The translations under genes and the position numbers were made by a program. Positions 17,841 through 26,835 of a stretch of 64,000 nt of DNA are shown here, one piece after another. This DNA comes from Acuticoccus yangtzensis (GTDB taxonomy: Bacteria > Pseudomonadota > Alphaproteobacteria > Rhizobiales > Amorphaceae): contig NZ_MJUX01000003.1 of the NCBI RefSeq assembly GCF_001927245.1, positions 405,687 to 469,686 of the forward strand, read 5' to 3'. The first letter of the stretch is position 1; each line of letters begins with the position of its first letter. The notes under the pieces were generated by a model that ran no database searches, had not been told where the DNA came from, and saw only the letters and a program-made list of their open reading frames with translations.

Positions 17841-18523
17841 TGACCAGCTTCGACCTGGCGGCCCAGCCGCTGCGGGATCTCAACCGCGCCCTCCACGGCA
17901 TCGCGGACGGCGACAACCGCACCGCCTGGGAGATCCTCAACCCGCGCGGCGCCCACGCCGTCGCGGTCGGCGTCAACCAACCGGTGGACATCACGGTGAA
18001 GGGCAATGTCGGCTACTACTGCGCCGGCATGAACGAGGCGGCGACGATCACCATCGAGGGATCGGCCGGGCCGGGACTTGCCGAAAACATCATGTCCGGC
18101 ACCGTTCGCGTGAAGGGCGACGCCAGCCAATATGCCGCCGCCACCGGGCACGGCGGGCTGGTGGTGATCGAGGGCAACGCGTCATCCCGCTGCGGCATCT
18201 CCATGAAGGGCGTCGACATCGTGGTCGGTGGCAATGTCGGCCACATGAGCGCCTTCATGGGCCAGGCGGGGCACCTCGTCGTGCTCGGCGACGCGGGCGA
18301 CGGGCTGGGCGATTCCATCTACGAGGCCGAGCTTTTCGTGCGCGGCACCGTGAAGAGTCTGGGCGCCGACTGCATCCGGAAGGAGATGGACGAGGCGCAC
18401 ATCGCGACCCTCGCCGGCCTTCTCGCAAAGGCTGGCTTCGATGCCGACCCGGCGAGCTTCAAGCGCTACGGCTCGGCCCGCAAGCTCTACCATTTCAACG
18501 TCGATCACGCCGACGCCTACTGA
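17840..18523 (+). CDS. glxC: GXGXG-motif protein, GlxC / N-methylglutamate synthase subunit B
   Basis: 227-residue protein equivalent to the C-terminal beta-helix domain of glutamate synthase large subunit. Repeated Gly-rich turns (GNVGYYCAGMNEAATITIEG, GHGGLVVIEGNASSRCG, GGNVGHMSAFMGQAGHLVVL, GDAGDGLGDSIYEA) form the right-handed beta-helix. It starts at the ATG overlapping the glxB stop; a longer open frame upstream is out of register with glxB and spurious. It acts as the structural subunit between the amidotransferase and FMN synthase subunits. Confidence 0.88.
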   Translation: MTSFDLAAQPLRDLNRALHGIADGDNRTAWEILNPRGAHAVAVGVNQPVDITVKGNVGYYCAGMNEAATITIEGSAGPGLAENIMSGTVRVKGDASQYAAATGHGGLVVIEGNASSRCGISMKGVDIVVGGNVGHMSAFMGQAGHLVVLGDAGDGLGDSIYEAELFVRGTVKSLGADCIRKEMDEAHIATLAGLLAKAGFDADPASFKRYGSARKLYHFNVDHADAY

Positions 18524-18530
18524 GGCCGCC

Positions 18531-19850
18531 ATGACCACGAAAACGCCGCCGCAGTTCTCGGCCACCTTCGACGACTATACCCAAGCCGAAATCCGCCGCG
18601 CCGCCGCCACCGGCATCTACGACATTCGCGGCGGCGGGGCGAAGCGCAAGGTCCCGCATTTCGACGACCTTCTGGTGCTGGGCGCCTCCATGTCGCGCTA
18701 TCCCTTGGAGGGCTACCGCGAGCGCTGCGACACGGACGTGATGCTCGGCAGCCGCTACGCCGAAAAGCCGATACACCTGAAGATCCCGATCACCATCGCC
18801 GGGATGAGCTTCGGCTCGCTGTCCGGCCCCGCGAAAGAGGCGCTGGGGCGCGGCGCCACCTTGGCGGGAACCTCCACCACCACCGGCGACGGCGGCATGA
18901 CGGACGAGGAGCGCGGCCACTCCGAGCGCCTCGTCTACCAGCTCCTCCCGTCGCGCTACGGCATGAACCCGCGCGACCTTCGCCGGGCCGACGCCATCGA
19001 GGTCGTGGTCGGGCAGGGCGCAAAGCCCGGCGGCGGCGGCATGCTGCTGGGCCAGAAGATTTCTGCCCGCGTCGCTTCCATGCGCACGCTTCCCGAGGGG
19101 ATCGACCAGCGGTCCGCCTGCCGCCACCCGGACTGGACCGGGCCGGACGACCTCGCCATCAAGATCACCGAGCTGCGCGAGATCACCGACTGGCAGGTGC
19201 CGATCTTCATCAAGGTCGGCGCGTCGCGGCCCTATTATGACACCGCGCTGGCGGTGAAGGCGGGCGCCGACGTCGTGGTGCTCGACGGCATGCAGGGCGG
19301 CACCGCGGCGACGCAGGCGGTGTTCATCGAGAACGTGGGCCTGCCGACATTGGCGGCGATCCGCCCCGCGGTGCAGGCGCTGCAGGACCTCGGCGTCCAC
19401 CGCGAGGTGCAGCTCGTCATATCCGGCGGCATCCGCTCCGGCGCCGATGTGGCCAAAGCGCTGGCACTGGGCGCGGACGCCGTTTCTATCGGCTCGGCCG
19501 CGCTGACCGCGATCGGCGACAACGACCCGAAGTGGGAGGCCGACTATCAGGCGCTCGGCACCACCGCCGGCGCCTATGACGACTGGCACGAGGGCCGCGA
19601 TCCGGCCGGCATCACCACGCAGGATCCGGAGCTTGCCGCGCGGCTGGACCCCGTCGCGGCTGGGCGGCGCCTCGCCAACTATCTCAGCGTGATGACCATG
19701 GAGGCGCAGACCATCGCCCGCGCCTGTGGCCACAACCACGTCCACAACATGGAGCCGGAAGACCTCGTGGCGCTGACCATCGAGGCGGCGGCCATGGCTG
19801 GCGTGCCTCTTGCTGGCACGGACTGGATCCCCGGGAAGACCCGCTTCTGA
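18531..19850 (+). CDS. glxD: FMN-binding glutamate synthase domain protein, GlxD / N-methylglutamate synthase subunit C
   Basis: 439-residue (beta/alpha)8 glutamate synthase central domain. Visible motifs include ITIAGMSFGSLSGPAKEALG, GQGAKPGGGGMLLGQK, the strand VPIFIKVGASRP, ADVVVLDGMQGGTAATQ, VQLVISGGIRSGADVAKALA and GADAVSIGSAALTAIG, which together bind FMN and 2-oxoglutarate. With GlxB and GlxC it completes a split glutamate synthase. In methylotrophs the same trio makes N-methylglutamate from methylamine and glutamate. Start ATG 18531, 7 bases after glxC. Confidence 0.9.
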   Translation: MTTKTPPQFSATFDDYTQAEIRRAAATGIYDIRGGGAKRKVPHFDDLLVLGASMSRYPLEGYRERCDTDVMLGSRYAEKPIHLKIPITIAGMSFGSLSGPAKEALGRGATLAGTSTTTGDGGMTDEERGHSERLVYQLLPSRYGMNPRDLRRADAIEVVVGQGAKPGGGGMLLGQKISARVASMRTLPEGIDQRSACRHPDWTGPDDLAIKITELREITDWQVPIFIKVGASRPYYDTALAVKAGADVVVLDGMQGGTAATQAVFIENVGLPTLAAIRPAVQALQDLGVHREVQLVISGGIRSGADVAKALALGADAVSIGSAALTAIGDNDPKWEADYQALGTTAGAYDDWHEGRDPAGITTQDPELAARLDPVAAGRRLANYLSVMTMEAQTIARACGHNHVHNMEPEDLVALTIEAAAMAGVPLAGTDWIPGKTRF

Positions 19851-19892
19851 GGCCGTCCCGCCGCGCAATCCCCCGCCCGACTGGAGAGACAT

Positions 19893-21206
19893 GTGACGAA
19901 GCCTGACGCCGTGGACCTTGCCGCCTACGCCGCGGACAACAAGGTCAAGTACTTCATGATCTCCTACACGGACCTCTTCGGCGGGCAGCGCGCCAAACTG
20001 GTCCCGGCGGCGGCGATCGGTGACATGCAGGCGGACGGCGCCGGCTTCGCGGGCTTCGCGAGCTGGCTCGACATGACCCCGGCGGACGCGGACATGCTGG
20101 CCGTGCCCGATCCCGCCGCGGTGTTCCAATTGCCGTGGAAGCCCGAGGTCGCCTGGGTGGCGGCCAACCCGGTGATGAACGATGCCGAGGTGGCCCAGGC
20201 GCCGCGCAACGTGCTGCGCAAGGTGCTCGCCAAGGCCGCCGCCGAGGGGCTGACGGTGAAGACCGGCATCGAGGCCGAATTCTTCCTCGTCACGCCGGAC
20301 GGCAAGGCGATCTCCGACCCTGCCGACACCGCGTCCAAACCCTGTTACGACGCGCAGGCGCTGATGCGGCGCTACGACATCATCGCCGAGATCTGCGACG
20401 GGATGCTGGCGCTCGGCTGGGGGCCGTACCAGAACGACCACGAGGACGCCAACGGCCAGTTCGAGATGAACTGGGAGTTCGCCGACGCGCTGGTCACAGC
20501 GGACCGCCATTCCTTTTTCAAGTTCATGGTCAAGTCGATCGCCGAGAAGCACGGCCTGCGCGCGACCTTCATGCCGAAACCGTTCCAGGGCCTCACCGGC
20601 AACGGATGCCACATGCACGTCTCGGTGTGGGACGAGGCGGGCGCCAACCGCTTCGCCGATCCTGCGGCGGATCTGGGGCTGTCGGCGGACGGCAAGCATT
20701 TTCTCGGCGGCATCACGGCCCACGCCAAGGGGCTGACAGCGATCACCAATCCGGTGGTGAACTCCTACAAGCGCATCAACGCCCCGGTTACCGTCTCGGG
20801 CGCCACATGGTCGCCGAACACGGTGACGTGGACCGGCAACAACCGCACCCACATGGTGCGCGTTCCCGGGCCGGGCCGGTTCGAGCTGCGCCTGCCGGAC
20901 GGTGCGGCGAACCCGTACCTTTTCCAGGCGGTCGCCATTGCCGCAGGGCTTTCGGGCCTTGCCGCGAAGGCCGATCCGGGTCCCCGCAGCGACATCAACA
21001 TGTACACAGAAGGCCATCTGGCGGACGGCGTGAAGCTGCCGCTCAACCTCCTCGACGCGCTGCGGGCGTTCGAGGCGGACACCGCGCTGCAGGAGGCGCT
21101 CGGCACCGAGGTCTCGACCGCCTACCTGAAGCTGAAGCATCAGGAGTGGAACGATTATTCGCGCCACTTCACCGAGTGGGAACGGGCGACCTCCCTCGAC
21201 ATCTGA
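19893..21206 (+). CDS. glnT: Type III glutamine synthetase-like enzyme GlnT (or gamma-glutamylmethylamide synthetase)
   Basis: 437-residue member of the glutamine synthetase fold. N-terminal beta-grasp includes FMISYTDLFGGQRAKLVPA; the catalytic part has GIEAEFFLV, NDHEDANGQFEMNWEFADAL, KFMVKSIAEKHGLRATFMPK, NGCHMHVSVWD, the NRTHMVRVPGPGRFELRLPD substrate-binding strand and AANPYLFQAVAIAAG. Start GTG 19893 with GGAGAG; the ATG two bases earlier is followed by a stop. Rhizobial GlnT and methylotroph GmaS are both of this family and both sit beside glxBCD/mgsABC; no dehydrogenase (mgdABCD) is present here, so the substrate is open. Confidence 0.82.
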   Translation: MTKPDAVDLAAYAADNKVKYFMISYTDLFGGQRAKLVPAAAIGDMQADGAGFAGFASWLDMTPADADMLAVPDPAAVFQLPWKPEVAWVAANPVMNDAEVAQAPRNVLRKVLAKAAAEGLTVKTGIEAEFFLVTPDGKAISDPADTASKPCYDAQALMRRYDIIAEICDGMLALGWGPYQNDHEDANGQFEMNWEFADALVTADRHSFFKFMVKSIAEKHGLRATFMPKPFQGLTGNGCHMHVSVWDEAGANRFADPAADLGLSADGKHFLGGITAHAKGLTAITNPVVNSYKRINAPVTVSGATWSPNTVTWTGNNRTHMVRVPGPGRFELRLPDGAANPYLFQAVAIAAGLSGLAAKADPGPRSDINMYTEGHLADGVKLPLNLLDALRAFEADTALQEALGTEVSTAYLKLKHQEWNDYSRHFTEWERATSLDI

Positions 21207-21342
21207 CGCTCGACAACCGGCCGCACACCGGCGACGGTGACGCGCGGACTTGAAAGGGCGGCGCCCCCGGTGGAGCGCCGCCCGATGCCGTTGAACTGGC
21301 CGCCAATCGCGGCCCGCGCAGACCGCGCGAAGGAGGCCATAC

Positions 21343-22674
21343 GTGCCAGGACCCACACCCGACCCCGTCACCAGCGCCACCAGTCTGCCATCCGAGGCGG
21401 ATGTGGTCGTCGTCGGCGGCGGCATCATCGGCACCACCACCGCGCTGGAGCTGGCCGAGCGGGGCCACAAGGTGGTGCTGTGCGAGAAGGGGATCATCGC
21501 CGGCGAACAGTCGAGCCGCAATTGGGGCTGGGTGCGCCTCGCCCGCCGCGACCCGCGCGAGATCGAGCTGATGATGGCCTCGATCAAAATCTGGGAGGGG
21601 CTGTCCGAGCGCGTCGGAGCGGACACCGGCTACACCCAGTGCGGCGTGGTCGTGCCGTTCTACAGCGCCGCCAACGAGGCGGCGGACACCGCCTGGCTGG
21701 AGAATGTCGAAGGCCGCCAGACCCGCATCGAGCGCGTCGACCGGGAGACCGTGGACCGTCTGCTGCCGGGGCTGAACTTTTCCCACAATGGCGGCATCTA
21801 CGCTCCGCACGACGGGCGGGCCGAGCCGCAGAAGGCCGCCCCCGCCGTTGCCCGCGCCGTCACCGCCAAGGGCGGCACGGTGATGACCGGCTGCGCGGTG
21901 CGCGCGCTCGACATCGAGGGCGGCGTGGTCAAGGGCGTCATCACCGAGCACGGGCAGGTGCGTGCGTCGTCCGTCGTGGTGGCCGGCGGGGCGTGGTCGC
22001 GCCTCCTGCTGCATCAGGCGGGCGTGACGCTGCCGCAGCTCAAGGTCACCAACTCCGTCATGCGCACGACGCCGGTGGATGACGGGCCTGAGGTGACGAT
22101 CCGCGGCCCCAACTTCTCGGTCCGCAAGCGCGCGGACGGCGGCTACACGATCTCCACCCTCGTCGCCAACGACTTCGACCTGACGCCCGATTCCTTCCGC
22201 TTCTTCGGCAAGTTCCTGCCCGTTGCGAAGATGGAGTGGCGGCAGCTCCGCCCGCGCCTCGGCCCGCGCTTCTGGCGCGAGCTGAAGGAGTTCGCCCCGT
22301 GGGACCCGAACACGGAAAGCCCGTTCGAGGAGATCCGCATTCTGGACCCCAAGCCCAACAGGCGCATGACCGACCGCGCCTTCGCCGCCGCGAAAGAGGC
22401 GATCCCGGCCCTGCACAAGGCCGAGGTGGCGCAGCGCTGGGCCGGAATGATCGACGCGACACCCGATGCGGTGCCGGTCATCTCCACCGTGGAGAGCCGG
22501 CCGGGCCTCACCATCGCCACCGGCTTCTCCGGCCACGGCTTCGGCCTCGGCCCGGCGGGCGGGCGGCTGGCGGCGGACCTTGCAACAGGCGCGAAGCCGT
22601 TCGTCGACCCGGCCGCCTTCCGCCTCTCGCGCTTCTTCGACGGCTCGCCGATCGTCCCGCTCACCGGCGTCTGA
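21343..22674 (+). CDS. FAD-dependent oxidoreductase, DAO family
   Basis: 443-residue amine/amino-acid oxidase-like flavoprotein. Dinucleotide-binding motif ADVVVVGGGIIGTTTALELA (about residues 13-32), then CEKGIIAGEQSSRNWGWVRL, which aligns with the FAD-anchoring segment of D-amino acid oxidase-like enzymes, and a C-terminal GFSGHGFGLGPAGGRLAADL. GTG start at 21343 behind AAGGAGG. It lies 136 bases after glnT and reads in the same direction, suggesting that it oxidises a glutamate- or amine-derived product made in this cluster. The exact substrate is not recognisable. Confidence 0.8.
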   Translation: MPGPTPDPVTSATSLPSEADVVVVGGGIIGTTTALELAERGHKVVLCEKGIIAGEQSSRNWGWVRLARRDPREIELMMASIKIWEGLSERVGADTGYTQCGVVVPFYSAANEAADTAWLENVEGRQTRIERVDRETVDRLLPGLNFSHNGGIYAPHDGRAEPQKAAPAVARAVTAKGGTVMTGCAVRALDIEGGVVKGVITEHGQVRASSVVVAGGAWSRLLLHQAGVTLPQLKVTNSVMRTTPVDDGPEVTIRGPNFSVRKRADGGYTISTLVANDFDLTPDSFRFFGKFLPVAKMEWRQLRPRLGPRFWRELKEFAPWDPNTESPFEEIRILDPKPNRRMTDRAFAAAKEAIPALHKAEVAQRWAGMIDATPDAVPVISTVESRPGLTIATGFSGHGFGLGPAGGRLAADLATGAKPFVDPAAFRLSRFFDGSPIVPLTGV

Positions 22675-22847
22675 CACTCCGATAAGCGCTCCGGCCGCGC
22701 CGGGCAGGGGGCGGGGTGCGGCGCGGCACCGCATGGGCGTTTGACCCTGGTCGCTGCGCATCCTGCACGAACCCTGCATCGTGCGGTCCGGCGGGCGGTC
22801 GGGCGTCCGCCCGCACCGGCACGCGATGCCGGCGGAAGGGGGACACG

Positions 22848-25580
22848 ATGCAGCGCCAGATCGGCCGGCCGGACAGCGGCGAGGGGCCCGCACCATGTCA
22901 CGTCAGCGCCGCGGAGGTCGCCGCCGCGCTGAAGAGTGACCTTGCGGAAGGGCTGAGCGAGGACGAAGCGGCCCGCCGCCTCGTCGCCACCGGCCCCAAC
23001 GCGCTGGCGGAGGCGAAGGCGGTTCCCCCACTCGTCCTCTTCCTGCGCCAGTTCCGCAGCCCGCTCCTCGTCATCCTCCTCGTCGGCGCGGCGATCTCCG
23101 CCTACACCGGCCATATGGTCGACGCTGCGGCGATCTTCGTCATCGTCATCCTCAATGCGCTGATCAGCTTTTGGCAGGAGTGGAAGGCGGAACGGTCCAT
23201 CGCCGCGCTGAAGGGCATGGCCGCCCCGCGCGCCACCGTGCGCCGCGGCGGGGCGTGGCACGAGGTGCCCGCGCGCACCCTGGTGCCGGGCGACGTGGTG
23301 CGCCTCAAGGCGGGCGACATCGTGCCGGCCGACCTGCGCTTCACCGCCGCCAACCGCCTCGCCATCGACGAGGCGGCGCTGACCGGCGAGAGTGAGCCCG
23401 CCGACAAGGACGCGGACGCCCTCTGCTCGGCGGACACCGTCCTCGCGGAGCGGGTCAACATGGGCTTCATGTCCACCCTGGTCGCGAGCGGCACGGGGAC
23501 CGGCCTCGTCACCGCCACGGGCATGGCGACGGAGGTGGGCGCCATCGCCGGGCTGATGGCGGCGGCCAAGGAGCCGAAAACGCCGCTGCAGACGCGCATC
23601 GAGAGCCTGTCGCGCATGCTCATGTTCGCCGCACTCGTGGTGGTCGCCATCGTCATCGCCATCGGCCTCAGAAACGGCATGAACGCGCTGGAGATGCTGA
23701 ACACGGCGATTTCGCTCTCCGTGGCGGCGATCCCGGAGGGGCTGCCCACCATCGTCACCATCGTGCTGACCTTGGGCTCGCAGGCGATGGCCTCGCGCCA
23801 TGCCCTGGTGCGGCGCCTCTCCTCGGTGGAGACGCTGGGCACCACATCCGTCATCTGCACGGACAAGACCGGCACGCTGACGCAGAACCAGATGCAGGTG
23901 ATGCGCCTGTGGGCGGGCGGGACCACCTACACGGTGACCGGCGAAGGCTTCGACCCGCACGGCGACTTTCTGAACCCCGCCGGGACACCGTGCGCCGTGG
24001 AGGACGGGTCCGACCTCTGCCGCATGCTGATGATCTCCGCCTACTGCAACGAGGCGCGGCTCACGGCGGCGGACGGGCGCCCAGCCGTGGAGGGCAATCC
24101 GACAGAGGGGGCGCTAGTGGTCGCCGCCGCCAAGGCCGGCATCAGCCGCGCGGCGCTGAAGGCCGCACGGCACGACACCGTCCACGCCTTCCCGTTCGAC
24201 TCCTCGCGCAAAATGATGAGCGTCCTCATGCGGATGCCGTCAGGCGCGCGGGTGCTGGTCGCGAAGGGCGCGCCGGACGTGATCCTGAAGCGCGCCACCC
24301 GCGTGCGGATCGGCGGCGAGGAGGTGGAGTTGACGGACGCCCGGCGTGACGAGATCGAGGCGGTGGTGGCGGGCTTCGGCGCCGATGCGCTGCGCACTCT
24401 CGCCGTCGCCTACCGCCCGGTTGACGACACCGCCCCACACGACGCCGACCACGAGCACGACGTCGTCCTCGCCGGGATCCACGGCATCATGGATCCGCCG
24501 CGTCCGCAGGTGGCGGCCGCGGTGGCCGAGGCCCGCAGCGCCGGTGTGCGCACGGTGATGATCACCGGCGACCACGCGGCGACGGCGGAGGCCATTGCCC
24601 GGCAGATCGGCATCATCGGCGGGCAGGGCGAGACCGTCCACACCGGCGCCGACCTCGACGCGATGAGCGACGAGGCGCTCGCCGCCATCGTCCCCCACGC
24701 GGCCGTGTTCGCGCGGGTGACGCCGGAGCACAAGCTCAGGATCGTCAAGGCGATGCAGGCGCGCGGCGAGGTGGCAGCGATGACCGGCGACGGGGTCAAC
24801 GACGCCCCGGCGCTGAAGAGCGCGGACATCGGCATCGCCATGGGCATCACCGGCACCTCGGTCGCCAAGGATTCCGCCGCGCTGATCCTGCTGGACGACG
24901 ACTTCTCCACCATCGTCGGCGCGGTGCGCGAGGGGCGGCGGATCTACGACAATCTGAGGAAGTTCATCCGCCAGGCGCTGACGGCCAACGTGGCCGAGGT
25001 GTCGACGATCCTGTTCGCCTTCGTGCTGATGGGGGCAGCGCCGCTGCTGCCACTGACGCCGCTGATGATCCTGTGGGTCAACCTGGTGTCGGACGGCATC
25101 CCGGCGCTCGCGCTCGGCGTGGAGCCGGCCGAGCCCGACGTGATGCGCCGCAAGCCGCGCGGGCGGGGCGAGAACATCTTCGCCGGCGGGCTGAAGGAGC
25201 GCATCCTCATCCGCGGCCTTGTGCTGGGGGCGGTGACCTTCTGGGTGTTCCAGACCGCGCTGTGGCAGGGGCACGCGGTGGACTATGCGCAGACGATGGC
25301 CTTCGCCACGCTCATCTTCGCCCAGCTCTGGCACATCTTCGACGCGCGCTCACTGACGACGCTGTTCGGCAAGAACCCGCTGACCAATCCGGTTCTGCTC
25401 GGCGCGGTGGCGCTGTCTTCCGCGCTCTCCATCGGCACCATCTACGCCGCGCCCGCCCAACTCGTCCTGGGCACTGTGGCGATCGACGCCTCACACTTGG
25501 CGCAGGCCTTCCTGTTCGCCGCGCTGCCGACCCTGGTGCTGTCGGGCCTGAAGGAGCTGTTCGGCATCCGCGTTCTTTAG
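22848..25580 (+). CDS. Cation-transporting P-type ATPase (Ca2+-type, P2)
   Basis: 910-residue inner-membrane pump. The N-terminal cation ATPase domain (LSEDEAARRLVATGPNAL) is followed by membrane segments, the actuator TGES motif in LTGESEPADKDAD, the PEGLP motif in SVAAIPEGLPTIVTIVLTLG, the phosphorylated Asp339 in ICTDKTGTLTQNQMQVM, the KGAPDVIL nucleotide-binding strand, and the MTGDGVNDAPALKSADIGIA hinge. The C-terminal six-helix region is complete. PEGLP fits Ca2+/Mn2+ pumps of the SERCA/PMR1 type. Start ATG 22848 with GGAAGGGGG upstream; the frame is open earlier but lacks family sequence. A hairpin (8-bp arms, 22791-22814) lies in the leader. Confidence 0.9.
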   Translation: MQRQIGRPDSGEGPAPCHVSAAEVAAALKSDLAEGLSEDEAARRLVATGPNALAEAKAVPPLVLFLRQFRSPLLVILLVGAAISAYTGHMVDAAAIFVIVILNALISFWQEWKAERSIAALKGMAAPRATVRRGGAWHEVPARTLVPGDVVRLKAGDIVPADLRFTAANRLAIDEAALTGESEPADKDADALCSADTVLAERVNMGFMSTLVASGTGTGLVTATGMATEVGAIAGLMAAAKEPKTPLQTRIESLSRMLMFAALVVVAIVIAIGLRNGMNALEMLNTAISLSVAAIPEGLPTIVTIVLTLGSQAMASRHALVRRLSSVETLGTTSVICTDKTGTLTQNQMQVMRLWAGGTTYTVTGEGFDPHGDFLNPAGTPCAVEDGSDLCRMLMISAYCNEARLTAADGRPAVEGNPTEGALVVAAAKAGISRAALKAARHDTVHAFPFDSSRKMMSVLMRMPSGARVLVAKGAPDVILKRATRVRIGGEEVELTDARRDEIEAVVAGFGADALRTLAVAYRPVDDTAPHDADHEHDVVLAGIHGIMDPPRPQVAAAVAEARSAGVRTVMITGDHAATAEAIARQIGIIGGQGETVHTGADLDAMSDEALAAIVPHAAVFARVTPEHKLRIVKAMQARGEVAAMTGDGVNDAPALKSADIGIAMGITGTSVAKDSAALILLDDDFSTIVGAVREGRRIYDNLRKFIRQALTANVAEVSTILFAFVLMGAAPLLPLTPLMILWVNLVSDGIPALALGVEPAEPDVMRRKPRGRGENIFAGGLKERILIRGLVLGAVTFWVFQTALWQGHAVDYAQTMAFATLIFAQLWHIFDARSLTTLFGKNPLTNPVLLGAVALSSALSIGTIYAAPAQLVLGTVAIDASHLAQAFLFAALPTLVLSGLKELFGIRVL

Positions 25581-25582
25581 AA

Positions 25583-25605
25583 GCGCGGCCGGGTCACGGC
25601 CGCGC
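25583..25605. terminator. Hairpin between convergent P-type ATPase and amidase genes
   Basis: Perfect 9-bp stem GCGCGGCCG / CGGCCGCGC with a 5-base loop, located 2 bases after the ATPase stop and 7 bases before the amidase stop. It could serve as a bidirectional terminator; no T-run is present. Confidence 0.4.
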
Positions 25606-25612
25606 CGTTCCG

Positions 25613-26833
25613 TCAGGCGGCGGCGATCGCCTCGGCGAGCGTCAGAAGCGCACGGTCGGTGCCACGCGGGCCGATGATGGAAAGGCCGAGCGGCTTTCCC
25701 TCGTGGCTGGCGAGCGGCATCGAGATTTGCGGCAGGCCGGCGAGACCGGCGACGCACAGGAGGTTCATCGCCGCGTGGCGGTAGGCGACTTCCACGTCGG
25801 CCACCTCGCCGCCCTTGGGCGGGGCGGTGCGCGGCACGGTCGGCATCACCAGAACGGTGCCCGGCGTGACCACCTCGCAGATGCGCTTCACGATCGCGGC
25901 GCGCTCGCCCTTCGCCTTGGCTATGGCGTCGGCGGGGATCGCCGCGGCGGTGGCGAAACGGTCGGCGACGCCGGGGCCGAATTGCGGTGCGTTGGCCTCC
26001 ACCCACGGCCCGCAATTCACCCAGATCTCGCCGCCCTGGACCACGCGGAAGGTGGCCGACCATGAGGCGAGGCCGTCGCCCGCCACCGTCACGCTCTCGC
26101 CGGAGCCGAGTACAGCGTGGACGCGGGCGAGGGCGGGGGCGAGCGCCTCGGCCACGGCAGGCTCCAGCGCGGCGAAGGCGTCGTCCGCCACGACGAGGCG
26201 GGTGAGCGGGACGGCGGGAGCGTCGTCGCCCATCAGCACCGCGCCGACGAGGGCGAGGGTCGCCGCATCGCGCGCGAACCAGCCTGCGGTGTCGAAGCTC
26301 GGCGCGAAGGGGACGATGCCGGTCAGCGGGATGCGGTCGTGGGTCGGCCGCATGCCCCAGATGCCGCAATAGCTCGCCGGGGTGCGGATGGAGCCGCCGC
26401 AGTCGGTGCCGAGGGCGAAGTCGACCACGCCGCCCGCCACCGCCGAGGCGGACCCGGAGGACGAGCCGCCCGGCACACAGTCCGGCGCGGCGGGGTTGAG
26501 CGGCGTCCCATAATGCACGTTCTCGCCGGTCAGCGAGTAGCACATCTCGTCACAGATGGTGCGCCCCTCGCAGGACGCGCCCGCGGCGAGGAGGCGCGCC
26601 ACGGCGGGCGCGGTCGTCGTCGCCGGGCCGTGCGTCGTCAGCCACAGGGGCTGGCCGTTGGCGCAGGTGGTGCCTTCGATGTCGTAGACGTCCTTCACCG
26701 CGAAGGTGAGGCCGGAAAGCGGGCCATCGCCGGTCGGGGCGAGGGTCACGTCATTGTCCTGGCAGAACGCGCCGAGGGCGGCCTTGTCGGCGCCCGATGC
26801 GGGCGGGCGGGCGGTGGTCACGGTCGAATTCAT
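25613..26833 (-). CDS. Amidase (amidase signature family)
   Basis: 406-residue hydrolase of amide bonds. Ser-cisSer-Lys triad visible: Lys47 in LTFAVKDVYD, the cis-Ser in CVPGGSSSGSASAVAGG (about 120-135), and the nucleophile Ser148 in LGTDCGGSIRTPAS. Start ATG 26833. It lies 2 bases downstream of the amidohydrolase gene and belongs to the Liv-transporter operon, so it probably acts in breakdown of the imported nitrogen compound. Shorter than typical GatA (about 480), and no gatC/gatB nearby, so it is not tRNA amidotransferase. Confidence 0.88.
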   Translation of the reverse strand: MNSTVTTARPPASGADKAALGAFCQDNDVTLAPTGDGPLSGLTFAVKDVYDIEGTTCANGQPLWLTTHGPATTTAPAVARLLAAGASCEGRTICDEMCYSLTGENVHYGTPLNPAAPDCVPGGSSSGSASAVAGGVVDFALGTDCGGSIRTPASYCGIWGMRPTHDRIPLTGIVPFAPSFDTAGWFARDAATLALVGAVLMGDDAPAVPLTRLVVADDAFAALEPAVAEALAPALARVHAVLGSGESVTVAGDGLASWSATFRVVQGGEIWVNCGPWVEANAPQFGPGVADRFATAAAIPADAIAKAKGERAAIVKRICEVVTPGTVLVMPTVPRTAPPKGGEVADVEVAYRHAAMNLLCVAGLAGLPQISMPLASHEGKPLGLSIIGPRGTDRALLTLAEAIAAA

Positions 26834-26835
26834 CC

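Noticed and set aside
18495..21626. 1043-codon antisense frame across glxD and glnT
   Set aside because: It mirrors well-supported genes, shows no domain, and has the composition expected of a complementary frame in high-GC sequence.
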